A DNA stretch of 64,000 nt from Halosimplex amylolyticum. Lineage in GTDB: Archaea; Halobacteriota; Halobacteria; Halobacteriales; Haloarculaceae. Within the stretch, counting starts at the first letter, position 1. Each line of letters opens with the position of its first letter. The translations under genes were made by a program, and so were the position numbers. A model generated the notes under the pieces. The model was not told the DNA's origin, made no database searches, and saw only the letters and a program-made list of their open reading frames with translations. Shown one piece after another: positions 26,425 to 35,437 of the stretch. The stretch is taken from NCBI RefSeq assembly GCF_051414035.1, contig NZ_JBLKNW010000002.1:124001-188000 (forward strand), written 5' to 3'.

Positions 26425-27189
26425 ATGCAAGTCGCGCTCGTCACGGTCGGCGACGAACTGCTCGCGGGCGACACCGAGAACACGAACGCGACCTGGCTGG
26501 CGCGCCAGCTCGCCGAACGCGGCGCCACCGTCACCCGGATGCTCACCATCCCCGACGACCGCGCCCTGATCGCCCGGCGAGTTCGCGAGTACGCCGACGC
26601 CTTCGACGCCGTGATCGTCACCGGCGGACTGGGCGACACCCCCGACGACGTGACGATCGAGGCCGTCGCGGACGCCTTCGACCGTGATCTGGAAGTCCAG
26701 CCGGAGGTGCGCGACCGGATCGCCGAGAAGGCCCGCCAGTTCCGCGAGGAGGACCCCGAGTACTACGAGGCCCACGACTTCGACCTCGACCTGGACGAGA
26801 CGGCGGCGCTCCCGGAGGGCGCTCGCGCCCTGCAGACGGCCGAGAGCTTCAACCCGGGCTGCGTGGTCGAGAACGTCTACGTCTTCCCGGGGTTCCCCGA
26901 GGAGTTGCGGGTGATGTTCGATTCGGTGGCCGACGAGTTCGGGGGCGACGCCGTCTCCGCGTCGGTCGAGACGGCGACGCCCGAGGGCGCACTGAAGGAC
27001 GTGCTCGACGGCGCTCGCGAGCGCTTCGACGTGGCCGTCGGCAGCTACCCGGCCCGCCGCGGGAAACCGGGACGGGTGAAGGTCACCGGCACCGACCCCG
27101 CGACCGTCGAGCGAGCCGTCGAGTGGGTGGACGACCAGGTCGCCGACCCCGAAGCGGCCACCGACCCCGAAGCCGACGCCGACGGCTGA
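26425..27189 (+). CDS. CinA/MoaB-like molybdopterin-binding domain protein
   Basis: This 254-residue protein has the MoCF_biosynth fold: VALVTVGDELLAGDTENTN, VIVTGGLGDTPDDVTIEAVA and VVENVYVFPGFPEEL. Like other archaeal CinA-N proteins it lacks the nicotinamide-nucleotide amidase domain. Related bacterial CinA-N domains act as ADP-ribose or FAD pyrophosphatases; archaeal function is uncertain. It is transcribed rightward, divergent from the PGF-CTERM gene. Confidence 0.85.
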   Translation: MQVALVTVGDELLAGDTENTNATWLARQLAERGATVTRMLTIPDDRALIARRVREYADAFDAVIVTGGLGDTPDDVTIEAVADAFDRDLEVQPEVRDRIAEKARQFREEDPEYYEAHDFDLDLDETAALPEGARALQTAESFNPGCVVENVYVFPGFPEELRVMFDSVADEFGGDAVSASVETATPEGALKDVLDGARERFDVAVGSYPARRGKPGRVKVTGTDPATVERAVEWVDDQVADPEAATDPEADADG

Positions 27190-27235
27190 GCGCACTGGCC
27201 GAGAACGAGCAGTTCGCCAGCCGGCGACGTCGCCG

Positions 27236-27808
27236 CTACGCGCCGTCCCAGTCGGACGCCAGCAGGCCGTACTCGACGCGGTCGACGTACTCACCGCCGA
27301 CGAAATAGAAGTCTTCTCGCCGCCCCTCTTCGGTGAATCCCAGCCGCTCCAGGAGCGCGGCCGACCGGTCGTTGGTCGCCAACCGGCCCGCGTTCAGCCG
27401 GTGGAGTCGCCGCTCGTCGAAGGCGTAGTCGATCAGGAGCGAGAGGGCCTCCGTGGCGTACCCCTGCCCCTCGGCGTCGGGCGCCAGCCACGCGCCGACC
27501 TCGGCGCGGCCGGAGTCCGCGTCCATACGGAACAACGCGCAGAAGCCGAGGCGTTCGGGATCTGCCGCTGCCTCTTCCTCTCCTCTTTCACCGTCGTCGC
27601 CGACGCCGTCACAGATCAGCAGCCCGACCGTCTCGTCGTCTCCCTCGACGTACTCTTCGCGGGTCGCCTCGCGGTCCTGTGGGTGGACCCGCGGCATCGA
27701 CTGCCGAACGGCGGGATCGTTGTGAGTCCGCTGGAGGAAGTCGAGGTCTTCCTCCTCCGGCGGCCTGAGCGTGACGCGGTCGCCCCGCAGGAAGACCGGA
27801 CCGGGCAT
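27236..27808 (-). CDS. GNAT N-acetyltransferase (RimJ/RimL-like), copy 2
   Basis: This 190-residue acetyltransferase begins MPGPVFLRGDRVTLRPPEEE and shows GNAT motif A (GAWLAPDAEGQGYATEALSL) and motif B (LNAGRLATNDRSAALLERLG). It is a paralogue of the gene directly upstream, whose stop overlaps its start by 4 bases (ATGA at 27805-27808). RimJ/L-type enzymes acetylate protein N-termini or small molecules; substrate unknown. Confidence 0.88.
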   Translation of the reverse strand: MPGPVFLRGDRVTLRPPEEEDLDFLQRTHNDPAVRQSMPRVHPQDREATREEYVEGDDETVGLLICDGVGDDGERGEEEAAADPERLGFCALFRMDADSGRAEVGAWLAPDAEGQGYATEALSLLIDYAFDERRLHRLNAGRLATNDRSAALLERLGFTEEGRREDFYFVGGEYVDRVEYGLLASDWDGA

Positions 27809-28392
27809 CAGCGGTCGCCCCCGTCGACGCGTGCCGCGTCCGGACCGCCCCACTCGTCGGCGACGAGACCGTACAGTTCGGCGTCGACGTACTCCCCGTC
27901 GACGTAGTACTCGTCGCGTCGTCGACCCTCGGACTCGAATCCCACTTTCTCCAGGACGCGCCGCGACCCGTCGTTGAACGCCAGGACGCGCGCGTCGACC
28001 TTGTGGAGGCGCCGCTCGGCGAAGCAGTACTCGACCAGTCGCTCGGCCGCCGCGGTCGCGTAGCCGTTGCCCTGGTGGTCGGGCGCGATCCAGTAGCCGA
28101 TCTCGACGCTCCCGCGTTGCTCGTAGAGGTCGAAACAGAACGCCTCGCCGACTCGCTGGACGGACGCCGAGTCGTCTCCGTCGGCGGCGCAGACGAGGAA
28201 CGTCTCGCTGTCGTCGTCGTCCTGCATCGCTTCGATCCGGTCGGCGATATCGTCGGCCGTGGCCGGCGCGCCGCCGCCGAAGCCGGGCCGAACGTCGGGG
28301 TGGTTCGCGTGGCGGCGGAAGAACTCGTAGTCGGACTCCTCGACGGGGCGGAGCGTGACGCCGTCGCCGCGGAGGAAGACGGGACCGGGCAT
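27808..28392 (-). CDS. GNAT N-acetyltransferase (RimJ/RimL-like), copy 1
   Basis: This 194-residue protein starts almost identically to the downstream copy (MPGPVFLRGDGVTLRPVEES). Motif A is GYWIAPDHQGNGYATAAAER. The two form a two-gene operon from an old tandem duplication. The sequences diverge well beyond the N-terminus, suggesting separate substrates. Confidence 0.88.
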   Translation of the reverse strand: MPGPVFLRGDGVTLRPVEESDYEFFRRHANHPDVRPGFGGGAPATADDIADRIEAMQDDDDSETFLVCAADGDDSASVQRVGEAFCFDLYEQRGSVEIGYWIAPDHQGNGYATAAAERLVEYCFAERRLHKVDARVLAFNDGSRRVLEKVGFESEGRRRDEYYVDGEYVDAELYGLVADEWGGPDAARVDGGDR

Positions 28393-28457
28393 ACGCGGCG
28401 AGTCGCGCGGCCGGGGCGAAAGCGTTGGGGTGGCCTGAGAGCCGTTCCCGCGACCGC

Positions 28458-29105
28458 TCAGAAGAAGTTCAGGAGGCCGAGCGAGACGGCGTAGTGATAC
28501 GCCACCGCGAGCCACGCCTCGAAGACGACCGTGCCGACCGCCGAGAGGGCGGCGAACTCGCGCACGTCCATCTCGGCGACGCCGGCGGGGACGGTGAGCA
28601 TCCCCCGGGTGAACAGGAGCGCGTTGCTGGCGAGCACCGCCCACTTGCCCCAGCGGTCGAACCAGCGGTCGAAGCGGTCGAGCTTGGACTCCTCGATGCG
28701 GAACCACGGCTTCTGGAGCAGCCACTCGCGGCCGCCGCGCTTGGCGAGCAGGAACAACGAGACCTGGCCGAGCGTCGCGCCGACCGTCGCGACGACCATG
28801 ATGAGGGCGATCGTGGCCCACTCGTACCCCGAGGGCTCGGTCGCGAGGAACTCGATGGCGCCGGGGACGAGCGCCTCGCTGGGCGCGAAGTACAGGAGCA
28901 TCGCGCCCTCGAGGACGAAGATCGGGAGCAGGGCTGGGAGGCCGTAGTCGTCGATGAGCCGCTGGGCGAACTCCTCGTCGCCGAAGACGAACAGCACCAC
29001 GCCGGCGATGGCGAGTGCGAAGAAGAACGCGGCGACGAGTATCAGGCCGTAGTCCTCGGCGAACCCGCGCAGTCGGGACCGGTCGGCCGATTCCAGCGAC
29101 GCCAT
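28458..29105 (-). CDS. DedA/SNARE-associated family membrane protein
   Basis: This 215-residue protein has a VTT/DedA domain: YFAPSEALVPGAIEFLA, VVATVGATLGQVSLFLLAKR, then FDRWGKWAVLASNALLFTRG and VPAGVAEMDVREFAALS. DedA proteins help maintain membrane lipid distribution and potential (undecaprenyl phosphate recycling in bacteria). The ATG at 29103-29105 is chosen; the longer frame is basic and GC-rich. It is divergent from the bat-type regulator. Confidence 0.85.
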   Translation of the reverse strand: MASLESADRSRLRGFAEDYGLILVAAFFFALAIAGVVLFVFGDEEFAQRLIDDYGLPALLPIFVLEGAMLLYFAPSEALVPGAIEFLATEPSGYEWATIALIMVVATVGATLGQVSLFLLAKRGGREWLLQKPWFRIEESKLDRFDRWFDRWGKWAVLASNALLFTRGMLTVPAGVAEMDVREFAALSAVGTVVFEAWLAVAYHYAVSLGLLNFF

Positions 29106-29233
29106 TCGTCTGACGGGTCGGAGCGTGCGGGCCAAATGTCTTCCGCTACTCCGCGTCCGCGGGGGAGAGCGCGTGGGGCGCGGCCGACGGTCGCACGGCA
29201 CGGTTTTTACGGCTTTGCCCGCTACGTGGTGGT

Positions 29234-29980
29234 ATGCGCGAACTCGTGTTCTCGCTCGATTACGAGCCCGGGTGCAACGAGGTCGCCGACGCCCTCGCCG
29301 CCCATCCCCAGGCGCGGATCCGCTCGCTCTCGCTGCACGCCACCGCCGAGAGCCTCTGGCGGGTCGACCACGTCACGGGGCCGGCCGAGGCCCTCGCCGC
29401 CGTCGAGGACGCCTTCCTGACCGCCGACTACTACGCGGACTGCCTCGCGACCGAGGACTGCGGCGCCAGACAGGAGACGCAGGTCCTCGACAGCGCCGAC
29501 GACACGCTCGTCCTCTACTCCTACTGGGAGCGGGCGCCCGCCTGCGCCTCCGTCCCCCACATCGCCCTCGACTTCCTCGGCGACGGCCTCCTCTTCGAGA
29601 CCCGCAACGAAGCGCGCCAGTACACGTGGCGGATCGTCCACGCCGGCGACGGGGACGTGCGGGCCTTCTTCGACGCCATCGAGGAGAACGTCGGGGAGTG
29701 CGCCGACCTCGAGGTCGAACGACTGACCGAGGCGGCGTCGCCGAGCGATGCGCCCCGCGACGAGGGCGACCTGCCGCCCGAACAGGACCAAGCACTCCGC
29801 GCGGCGGTCGAACACGGCTACTACGAGACGCCCCGCGAGGTCGACGTCGGCGACCTCGCCGAGACGCTCGGCGTCCCCCGATCCACGCTCACCTACCGAC
29901 TTCGACGCGCCGAGGCCCACCTGGCCGAGCGACGGGTGGCCGAATCGCGCTCGACTGCGTCCCCGTCGACGCGACTCTGA
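29234..29980 (+). CDS. Bacterio-opsin activator (HTH_10) type regulator
   Basis: This 248-residue protein has an N-terminal effector-type domain with several Cys and His residues (DYYADCLATEDCGARQE, ACASVPH) and a C-terminal HTH_10 domain (EVDVGDLAETLGVPRSTLTY). In Halobacterium a regulator of this class lies beside the P-type ATPase gene yvgX and contributes to metal response. By context this one probably senses Zn/Cd/Cu-type ions and controls the ATPase gene that starts 93 bp downstream. Metal binding is inferred. Confidence 0.8.
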   Translation: MRELVFSLDYEPGCNEVADALAAHPQARIRSLSLHATAESLWRVDHVTGPAEALAAVEDAFLTADYYADCLATEDCGARQETQVLDSADDTLVLYSYWERAPACASVPHIALDFLGDGLLFETRNEARQYTWRIVHAGDGDVRAFFDAIEENVGECADLEVERLTEAASPSDAPRDEGDLPPEQDQALRAAVEHGYYETPREVDVGDLAETLGVPRSTLTYRLRRAEAHLAERRVAESRSTASPSTRL

Positions 29981-30000
29981 TGGGCCCTGCTCCGTGTCGG

Positions 30001-30036
30001 TTGGAATACTCCAACGAAGCAGTTGGAATATTCCGA
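30001..30036. promoter_or_regulatory. Two tandem TTGGAATA palindromes before the metal ATPase
   Basis: TTGGAATACTCCAA (30001-30014) and TTGGAATATTCCGA (30023-30036) are near-identical imperfect palindromes. Starts are 22 bp apart, about two helical turns. They end 37 bp before the ATPase ATG at 30074, over or just upstream of the expected TATA/BRE position (GATAAACGCG). This is typical of an operator bound by a dimeric regulator, most simply the adjacent HTH_10 protein. Binding is inferred. Confidence 0.65.
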
Positions 30037-30073
30037 TAAACGCGTATCCGGCTCCGGCACCTAGCCGGTAGTA

Positions 30074-32503
30074 ATGACCGAGAACGCAGGCGGAACGGGG
30101 GGCGGCCCGGGAGGACAGTCAGAGGAGCTGACCGCCCGGCTCTCCGTGCCGGAGATGGACTGCCCCTCGTGTGCGGGGAAGGTGGACAAGAGTCTCGGGC
30201 GGATCGACGGCGTCGTCGAGACCGACCTGCGGCCGACGACGGGGACGGCGACTGTCACCTACGACGCCGAGCGGGCCTCCAGAGCCGACGTGGTGGCCGC
30301 CGTGAAAGGCGCGGGCTACGAGGTCGTCAACGACGAGGCCGAAGCGGGCGACGGGGACGGATCGAACGACGCCGGCGGCGTCGAGGTCGCCCCGCCGACG
30401 GAGATCTGGACGAGTCCGCGGGCGATCAAGACGTGGATCGGCGCGGTGCTGGTCGCGCTCGGGCTCCTCGTCGAGTTCGTCCTCACGGGACAGAACGTCG
30501 CGGTCGCGAGCGTCCTCGACGTCCCGCTGACGGTCGCGGACGTGCTGTTCCTCGGTGCCGTCGCCGTCAGCGGCGCGCCGGTCGTCCGGAGCGGGTACTA
30601 CTCGGCGAAGAACCTGAGCCTCGACATCGACCTGCTGATGGGGACGGCGATCGTCGCCGCGACCGGCATCGGCTACTTCGTCGAGGCGGCGACGCTGGCC
30701 GTCCTCTTCAGCGTCGCCGAACTGCTCGAAGAGTACGCGATGGACCGGGCCCGCGACTCGCTGCGGGAACTGATGGAGCTGTCGCCCGACGAGGCGACTG
30801 TCCGGCGGGAGGCCGCAGCGACCGACGGGAGCGAGGCCTCCGAACGATCGAGCGGGGAGCGCGAGCGACCCGCGAGCCGCGACGACGAGGAGGTGACCGT
30901 TCCGGCCGGCGACGTCGACGTGGGCGAGGTCGTCGTCGTCCGCCCGGGCGAGAAGATTCCGCTCGACGGGACCGTCGTCGAGGGCGAGAGCGCGGTCGAC
31001 CAGTCGCCGATCACCGGCGAGAGCGTCCCCGTCGACAAGACCGCCGGCGACGAGGTGTACGCCGGCGCGATAAACGAGGAGGGGTACCTCGAAGTCGAGG
31101 TCACCTCCCTGGCGTCGGACTCGACGCTCTCGCGGATCATCGAGATGGTCCAGGGCGCGCAGGCGAAACAGACCGAGACCGAGCAGTTCGTCGACCGCTT
31201 CGCGGGCTACTACACGCCCGCGGTCGTCGTGCTGGCGATCCTGACGGCGGCGATTCCGCCGCTCCTGATCGACGAGGCGATCACCGTCGGACTCGCGGGG
31301 CAGACGCTCGTCTTCGCCGGTGACTGGGAGACGTGGTTCATCCGCGGGCTCACCCTGCTCGTGATCGCCTGTCCCTGCGCGTTCGTCATCTCGACCCCGG
31401 TCTCCGTCGTGTCGGGCATCACCAGCGCCGCGAAGAACGGCGTCCTCATCAAGGGAGGCAACTACCTCGAGGCGATGGGCGAGGTCGACGCCGTCGCCCT
31501 CGACAAGACGGGGACGCTCACGAAGGGCGAACTCGCCGTCACCGACGTCGTTCCGGCCGGCGAGACCACCGAGGCCGACGTGCTCCGGTACGCGGCCGGG
31601 ATCGAGCGGCGGAGCGAACACCCGATCGCCGGCGCGATCCTGGCGCGCGCAGCCGCCGACGGCGTGGACGACCTGCCCGACCCCGACGGGTTCGAGAGCC
31701 TGACCGGGAAGGGCGTCCGCGCCGATTTCGAGGGCGAGACGTACTACGCGGGCAAGCCCGCGCTGTTCGCGGAACTGGGGTTCGACGTCGAGAGCGGCCC
31801 CGGCGCGACCGACGGCGGTACGGTCACCGAGGAACCCGAACGCGACGGGCGCTTCCCCGCCGACACGCTCGCCTCGCTGGAACGGGAGGGCAAGACGGTC
31901 GTCGTCGTCGGGACGGAGACGCGCCTGCTGGGCGTCGTCGCCATCGCCGACGAGGTTCGGCCCGCGTCGAAGCGCGCCGTCGCGCGCCTGCACGAACTGG
32001 GCGTCGAACGCGTCGTGATGCTGACCGGCGACAACGAGGGCACCGCGCGCGCCATCGCCGAGCAGGTCGGCGTCGACGACTACCGCGCCGAACTCCTCCC
32101 CGACGAGAAGGTCGCGGCCGTCGAGTCGCTGCAGGCGGCGTACGGCAGCGTGGCGATGGTCGGCGACGGGATCAACGACGCGCCCGCGCTCGCGACGGCC
32201 GACGTGGGCGTCGCGATGGGGGCGGCCGGAACCGATACGGCCCTCGAAACGGCCGACATCGCCCTGATGGGCGACGACGTCGGGAAGCTCCCGTACCTGT
32301 ACGCGCTGTCCCACGAGGCAAACGGCGTCATCCGCCAGAACATCGTGGCCAGTCTCGGGGTGAAGGCCCTGCTCGCCGTCGGCGTGCCCATCGGCCTCGT
32401 CTCCGTCGCCGTCGCGGTGGTCGTCGGCGACATGGGGATGAGCCTCGGTGTCACCGGCAACGCGATGCGCCTGTCGCGCATCACGCCCGAGCGGTTCGAG
32501 TAG
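30074..32503 (+). CDS. Heavy-metal P1B-type ATPase, ZntA/CadA-like
   Basis: This 809-residue metal efflux pump has an N-terminal metal-binding domain (MDCPSCAGK, Cys30/Cys33), eight membrane helices, the CPC motif (ACPCAFVISTPVSVVSG, about residue 433), phosphorylation site DKTGTLT (about 477), SEHPIA and GDGINDAPAL. The last helices contain LGVKALLAV and GDMGMSLGVTGNAMRL, whose Lys and Asp match the Zn2+/Cd2+/Pb2+ (P1B-2) group rather than Cu+ pumps. An acidic insert of about 35 residues lies before the actuator domain. Likely role: zinc/cadmium efflux. Confidence 0.93.
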   Translation: MTENAGGTGGGPGGQSEELTARLSVPEMDCPSCAGKVDKSLGRIDGVVETDLRPTTGTATVTYDAERASRADVVAAVKGAGYEVVNDEAEAGDGDGSNDAGGVEVAPPTEIWTSPRAIKTWIGAVLVALGLLVEFVLTGQNVAVASVLDVPLTVADVLFLGAVAVSGAPVVRSGYYSAKNLSLDIDLLMGTAIVAATGIGYFVEAATLAVLFSVAELLEEYAMDRARDSLRELMELSPDEATVRREAAATDGSEASERSSGERERPASRDDEEVTVPAGDVDVGEVVVVRPGEKIPLDGTVVEGESAVDQSPITGESVPVDKTAGDEVYAGAINEEGYLEVEVTSLASDSTLSRIIEMVQGAQAKQTETEQFVDRFAGYYTPAVVVLAILTAAIPPLLIDEAITVGLAGQTLVFAGDWETWFIRGLTLLVIACPCAFVISTPVSVVSGITSAAKNGVLIKGGNYLEAMGEVDAVALDKTGTLTKGELAVTDVVPAGETTEADVLRYAAGIERRSEHPIAGAILARAAADGVDDLPDPDGFESLTGKGVRADFEGETYYAGKPALFAELGFDVESGPGATDGGTVTEEPERDGRFPADTLASLEREGKTVVVVGTETRLLGVVAIADEVRPASKRAVARLHELGVERVVMLTGDNEGTARAIAEQVGVDDYRAELLPDEKVAAVESLQAAYGSVAMVGDGINDAPALATADVGVAMGAAGTDTALETADIALMGDDVGKLPYLYALSHEANGVIRQNIVASLGVKALLAVGVPIGLVSVAVAVVVGDMGMSLGVTGNAMRLSRITPERFE

Positions 32504-32567
32504 GAGAGCGCGGGGACGGTATGGCCGAGGCGGTGGTCTCATTACCGAGAGGCGACGACAACGGGGT

Positions 32568-33548
32568 ATGGATCTCACACGCCGCCCGCGTCGGCTCCGG
32601 AGCGACGGCGTCCGACCGCTGGTTCGCGAGACGGACCTGTCGGCGTCGGACCTGGTCGCGCCGGTGTTCGTCGACGCGACGACCGACGAGCGCGTCCCGA
32701 TCGAGTCGATGCCCGGCCACGAGCGGGTGCCCGTCGACGGGGCCGTCGAGCGCGTCCGCGAAGTCCGGGAGACCGGCGTCGAGGCCGTCATCGTCTTCGG
32801 GATCCCGGCGTCGAAAGACGCCGAGGGGTCGCGGGCGTGGGCCGAGGACGGCGTCGTCCAGCGGGCCGTCCGGGCGATCACCGACGAGACCGACGCGTAC
32901 GTCGTCACCGACGTCTGCCTCTGCGAGTACACCGAGCACGGGCACTGTGGCATCGTCGAGGATCAGGCCCGCGAGGAGCCTCACCTGACCGTCGAAAACG
33001 ATCGGACGCTCGAACTGCTGGCGGAGACGGCCGTCTCGCACGCCGACGCCGGGGCGGACATGATCGCGCCCTCCAGCATGACCGACGGGATGGTCGGGGC
33101 GATTCGCGAGGCGCTGGACGAGCGAGGCCACGAGTCGACGCCGATCATGAGCTACGCCGCCAAGTACGAGTCGGCGTTCTACGGGCCGTTCCGCGACGCC
33201 GCCGACGGCGCGCCGGCGTTCGGCGACCGCCGCCACTACCAGATGGACCCCGCGAACAGCCGCGAGGCGATGCGCGAGGTCGCGCTGGACGTCGAGGAGG
33301 GCGCGGACGTCCTGATGGTCAAACCCGCGCTCCCGTACCTCGACGTGGTCGCCGACGTGCGCGAGTCGTTCGACCACCCCGTCGCCGCCTACAACGTCTC
33401 CGGCGAGTACGCGATGCTCCACGCGGCCGCCGAGAAGGGGTGGCTGGACCTGGAGGCGGTCGCCCACGAGTCGTTGCTGTCGATCAAGCGCGCGGGGGCG
33501 GACATCGTCATCACGTACTTCGCCGAAGACGTGGCCGAGCGGCTCTGA
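32568..33548 (+). CDS. hemB: Porphobilinogen synthase (HemB)
   Basis: This 326-residue protein condenses two 5-aminolevulinate molecules for heme and cobamide synthesis. Active-site lysines are in SYAAKYESAFYGPFRDA and LMVKPALPYLDV. The zinc-type cysteine site is present in DVCLCEYTEHGHCG. DMIAPSSMTDGMVGAIR is conserved. The ATG at 32568 fits the family start (MDLTRRPRRLR). It follows the ATPase by 64 bp and may be co-transcribed. Confidence 0.95.
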   Translation: MDLTRRPRRLRSDGVRPLVRETDLSASDLVAPVFVDATTDERVPIESMPGHERVPVDGAVERVREVRETGVEAVIVFGIPASKDAEGSRAWAEDGVVQRAVRAITDETDAYVVTDVCLCEYTEHGHCGIVEDQAREEPHLTVENDRTLELLAETAVSHADAGADMIAPSSMTDGMVGAIREALDERGHESTPIMSYAAKYESAFYGPFRDAADGAPAFGDRRHYQMDPANSREAMREVALDVEEGADVLMVKPALPYLDVVADVRESFDHPVAAYNVSGEYAMLHAAAEKGWLDLEAVAHESLLSIKRAGADIVITYFAEDVAERL

Positions 33549-33904
33549 AGCGGGCGGGCCAGCGCAACCACGTGCCCGATCCGAACCGCCCGGCGCGCGC
33601 GAGCGAAAGCGGGACCGATCCCGCCAGATCCGTCCAGTCCCGGTCGACAAACGTCAAATTCGAACCGGACGTTCGTCCGCTATCTGGACGGACGACAACC
33701 TATTATCCATAATATCATGGGATAGTTCTGACGCGCGTCTCATTATGCCCCCCATATTCCTACTTTTTCAAACATAGCCTTATGTAGTGAGGTTCCATGA
33801 GGTCCAACCGAGATGTTAGCTACGAACGTAGTGGGATTCGGTGAAAAGGTAGACGATCGCCAAGATAGAACGGGCCGTTCGGACCGGTCGGGGGTGACCC
33901 GCTG
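33549..33904. promoter_or_regulatory. Promoter region of amt cassette 1
   Basis: This 356-bp gap contains no gene. From about 33695 it is AT-rich: TATTATCCAT at 33701-33710, then TTTTTCAAACATAGCC near 33764-33779, a likely promoter. A palindromic TAGCTACGAACGTAG-type sequence follows near 33819-33833. The 15-base AT stretch at 33701-33715 recurs at 21194-21208. Nitrogen-responsive sites probably lie here but cannot be assigned. Confidence 0.5.
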
Positions 33905-35437
33905 ATGGCGGGCGCACTGCTGGCGCCGGCGGTCGACGCGGCCCTGCAGCTGGGGCCCGGGCCGGTCTCGAACAGCGTGAACTACGTCTGGATTCTGGTC
34001 GTGTGTTTCCTGATCTTCTTCATGCAGCCGGGGTTCGCGCTGCTGGAGAGCGGGCAGGTCCGGGCGAAGAACGTCGGGAACGTCCTGATGAAGAACATGA
34101 CCGACTGGACGCTGGGCGTGCTCGTCTTCTTCCTCGTCGGGGCGGGCGTCAGCGCGCTCGTCGCCCAGTTGACGTCGGGTGCGGCGTTCGACCTCACGGG
34201 TGCGTTCGCGTACATGTCCGCGCCCGGCGAGAGCGGCACCGGCTGGATCGACTGGTTCTTCGGCGCCGTCTTCGCGATGACCGCGGCGACTATCGTCTCC
34301 GGCGCCGTCGCCGAACGGATGGACTACAGGGCGTACGTCTTCGTCGCCGCGGCGATGACCGCCGTCATCTACCCGGTCGTGACCGGCCTGACGTGGGGCG
34401 GCGGCCTGCTCGCGGGCGGTGACACGCCCGGGTACCTCGCGGACGTCATCGGCGTCGGCTACCTCGACTTCGCCGGCGCGACGGTCGTTCACATGGTCGG
34501 CGGCGTCGCCGGCCTCGTGGGCGCGAAGATGGTCGGCGCCCGCACGGGCCGCTTCGACGCGAACGGCGACAGCCAGCCCATCCCGGGCCACTCGATGCTG
34601 CTCGCCGTGCTCGGAACGCTGTTCCTCGCGTTCGGCTGGTACGGCTTCAACGTCGGCACGCAGGCGACGGTGCTCACCTCTGAAGGCGTCTTCATGGGCG
34701 GTGCGCTCGGTCGCGTCGTCCTGAACACGACGCTGGGGATGGGCGCCGGCGGCGTCGCGGCGATGCTCGTCTCCTCGGCCTGGCAGGGCAAGCCGGACCC
34801 GCTGTGGGCGGCCAACGGCCTGCTGGCGGGCCTCGTCGCCGTCACCGGCGCCGTGCCGCACGTCACCTGGTGGGGCGGACTCCTGCTGGGCGCGCTCGCC
34901 GGCGCGCTGGTGTTGCCGACCTACCGCTGGGTCGTCGACTCGCTGAAGATCGACGACGTCTGCGGCGTCTTCGCGGTCCACGGGAGCGCGGGCGCGATCG
35001 GCACGATCCTGATCCCGGTGCTCGCGGCCGACAGCGGTGGGGTCGCTATCCTCGGTGACCCCTGGACGTTCCTCGGCGTCGACCAGCTGATCATGCAGGT
35101 CGCCGGCGTCGCCGTCATCGCGCTCTGGACGGTCCTGGCGACCGCGGTCGCGTTCAAGATCGCGGACGTCCTCTTCGGGCTGCGCGTCTCCACCGAAGAG
35201 GAAGAGATCGGCCTCGACGAGAGCGAACACGGCGTCTCGACGTACCCCGAGTTCGTCGCCGGCGGCAGCCGGGAGGGACCGACTGTGAGTGCGGACGGCG
35301 GTGAGGTCCGCACCGACGGCGGTTTCGCGAGCGACACGAACGACACCTCGTCAGAGCTCCACTCTGACGGCGGCGTCGCGGACGACGCCGCAGTCGACGC
35401 GTCCGCCGCAGTCGACGGGGGTGAGACCGATGAGTGA
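33905..35437 (+). CDS. amt: Ammonium transporter Amt (cassette 1)
   Basis: This 510-residue Amt/Rh channel has eleven helices. The twin histidines of the pore are in VVHMVGGVAGL and VHGSAGAIGTI. Other markers: FFMQPGFALLESGQVRAKN and LAFGWYGFNVGTQ. The cytoplasmic tail (about residues 425-510) is long, acidic and has RTDGGF and HSDGG motifs. Its stop overlaps the ATG of glnK (ATGA at 35430-35433 and TGA after), so Amt and GlnK are coupled. GlnK normally blocks Amt when nitrogen is ample. Confidence 0.94.
   Translation: MAGALLAPAVDAALQLGPGPVSNSVNYVWILVVCFLIFFMQPGFALLESGQVRAKNVGNVLMKNMTDWTLGVLVFFLVGAGVSALVAQLTSGAAFDLTGAFAYMSAPGESGTGWIDWFFGAVFAMTAATIVSGAVAERMDYRAYVFVAAAMTAVIYPVVTGLTWGGGLLAGGDTPGYLADVIGVGYLDFAGATVVHMVGGVAGLVGAKMVGARTGRFDANGDSQPIPGHSMLLAVLGTLFLAFGWYGFNVGTQATVLTSEGVFMGGALGRVVLNTTLGMGAGGVAAMLVSSAWQGKPDPLWAANGLLAGLVAVTGAVPHVTWWGGLLLGALAGALVLPTYRWVVDSLKIDDVCGVFAVHGSAGAIGTILIPVLAADSGGVAILGDPWTFLGVDQLIMQVAGVAVIALWTVLATAVAFKIADVLFGLRVSTEEEEIGLDESEHGVSTYPEFVAGGSREGPTVSADGGEVRTDGGFASDTNDTSSELHSDGGVADDAAVDASAAVDGGETDE

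Noticed and set aside
30119..32953. Long leftward open frame opposite the metal ATPase
   Set aside because: Antisense to an intact P-type ATPase gene with all motifs. Composition is that of a shadow frame.
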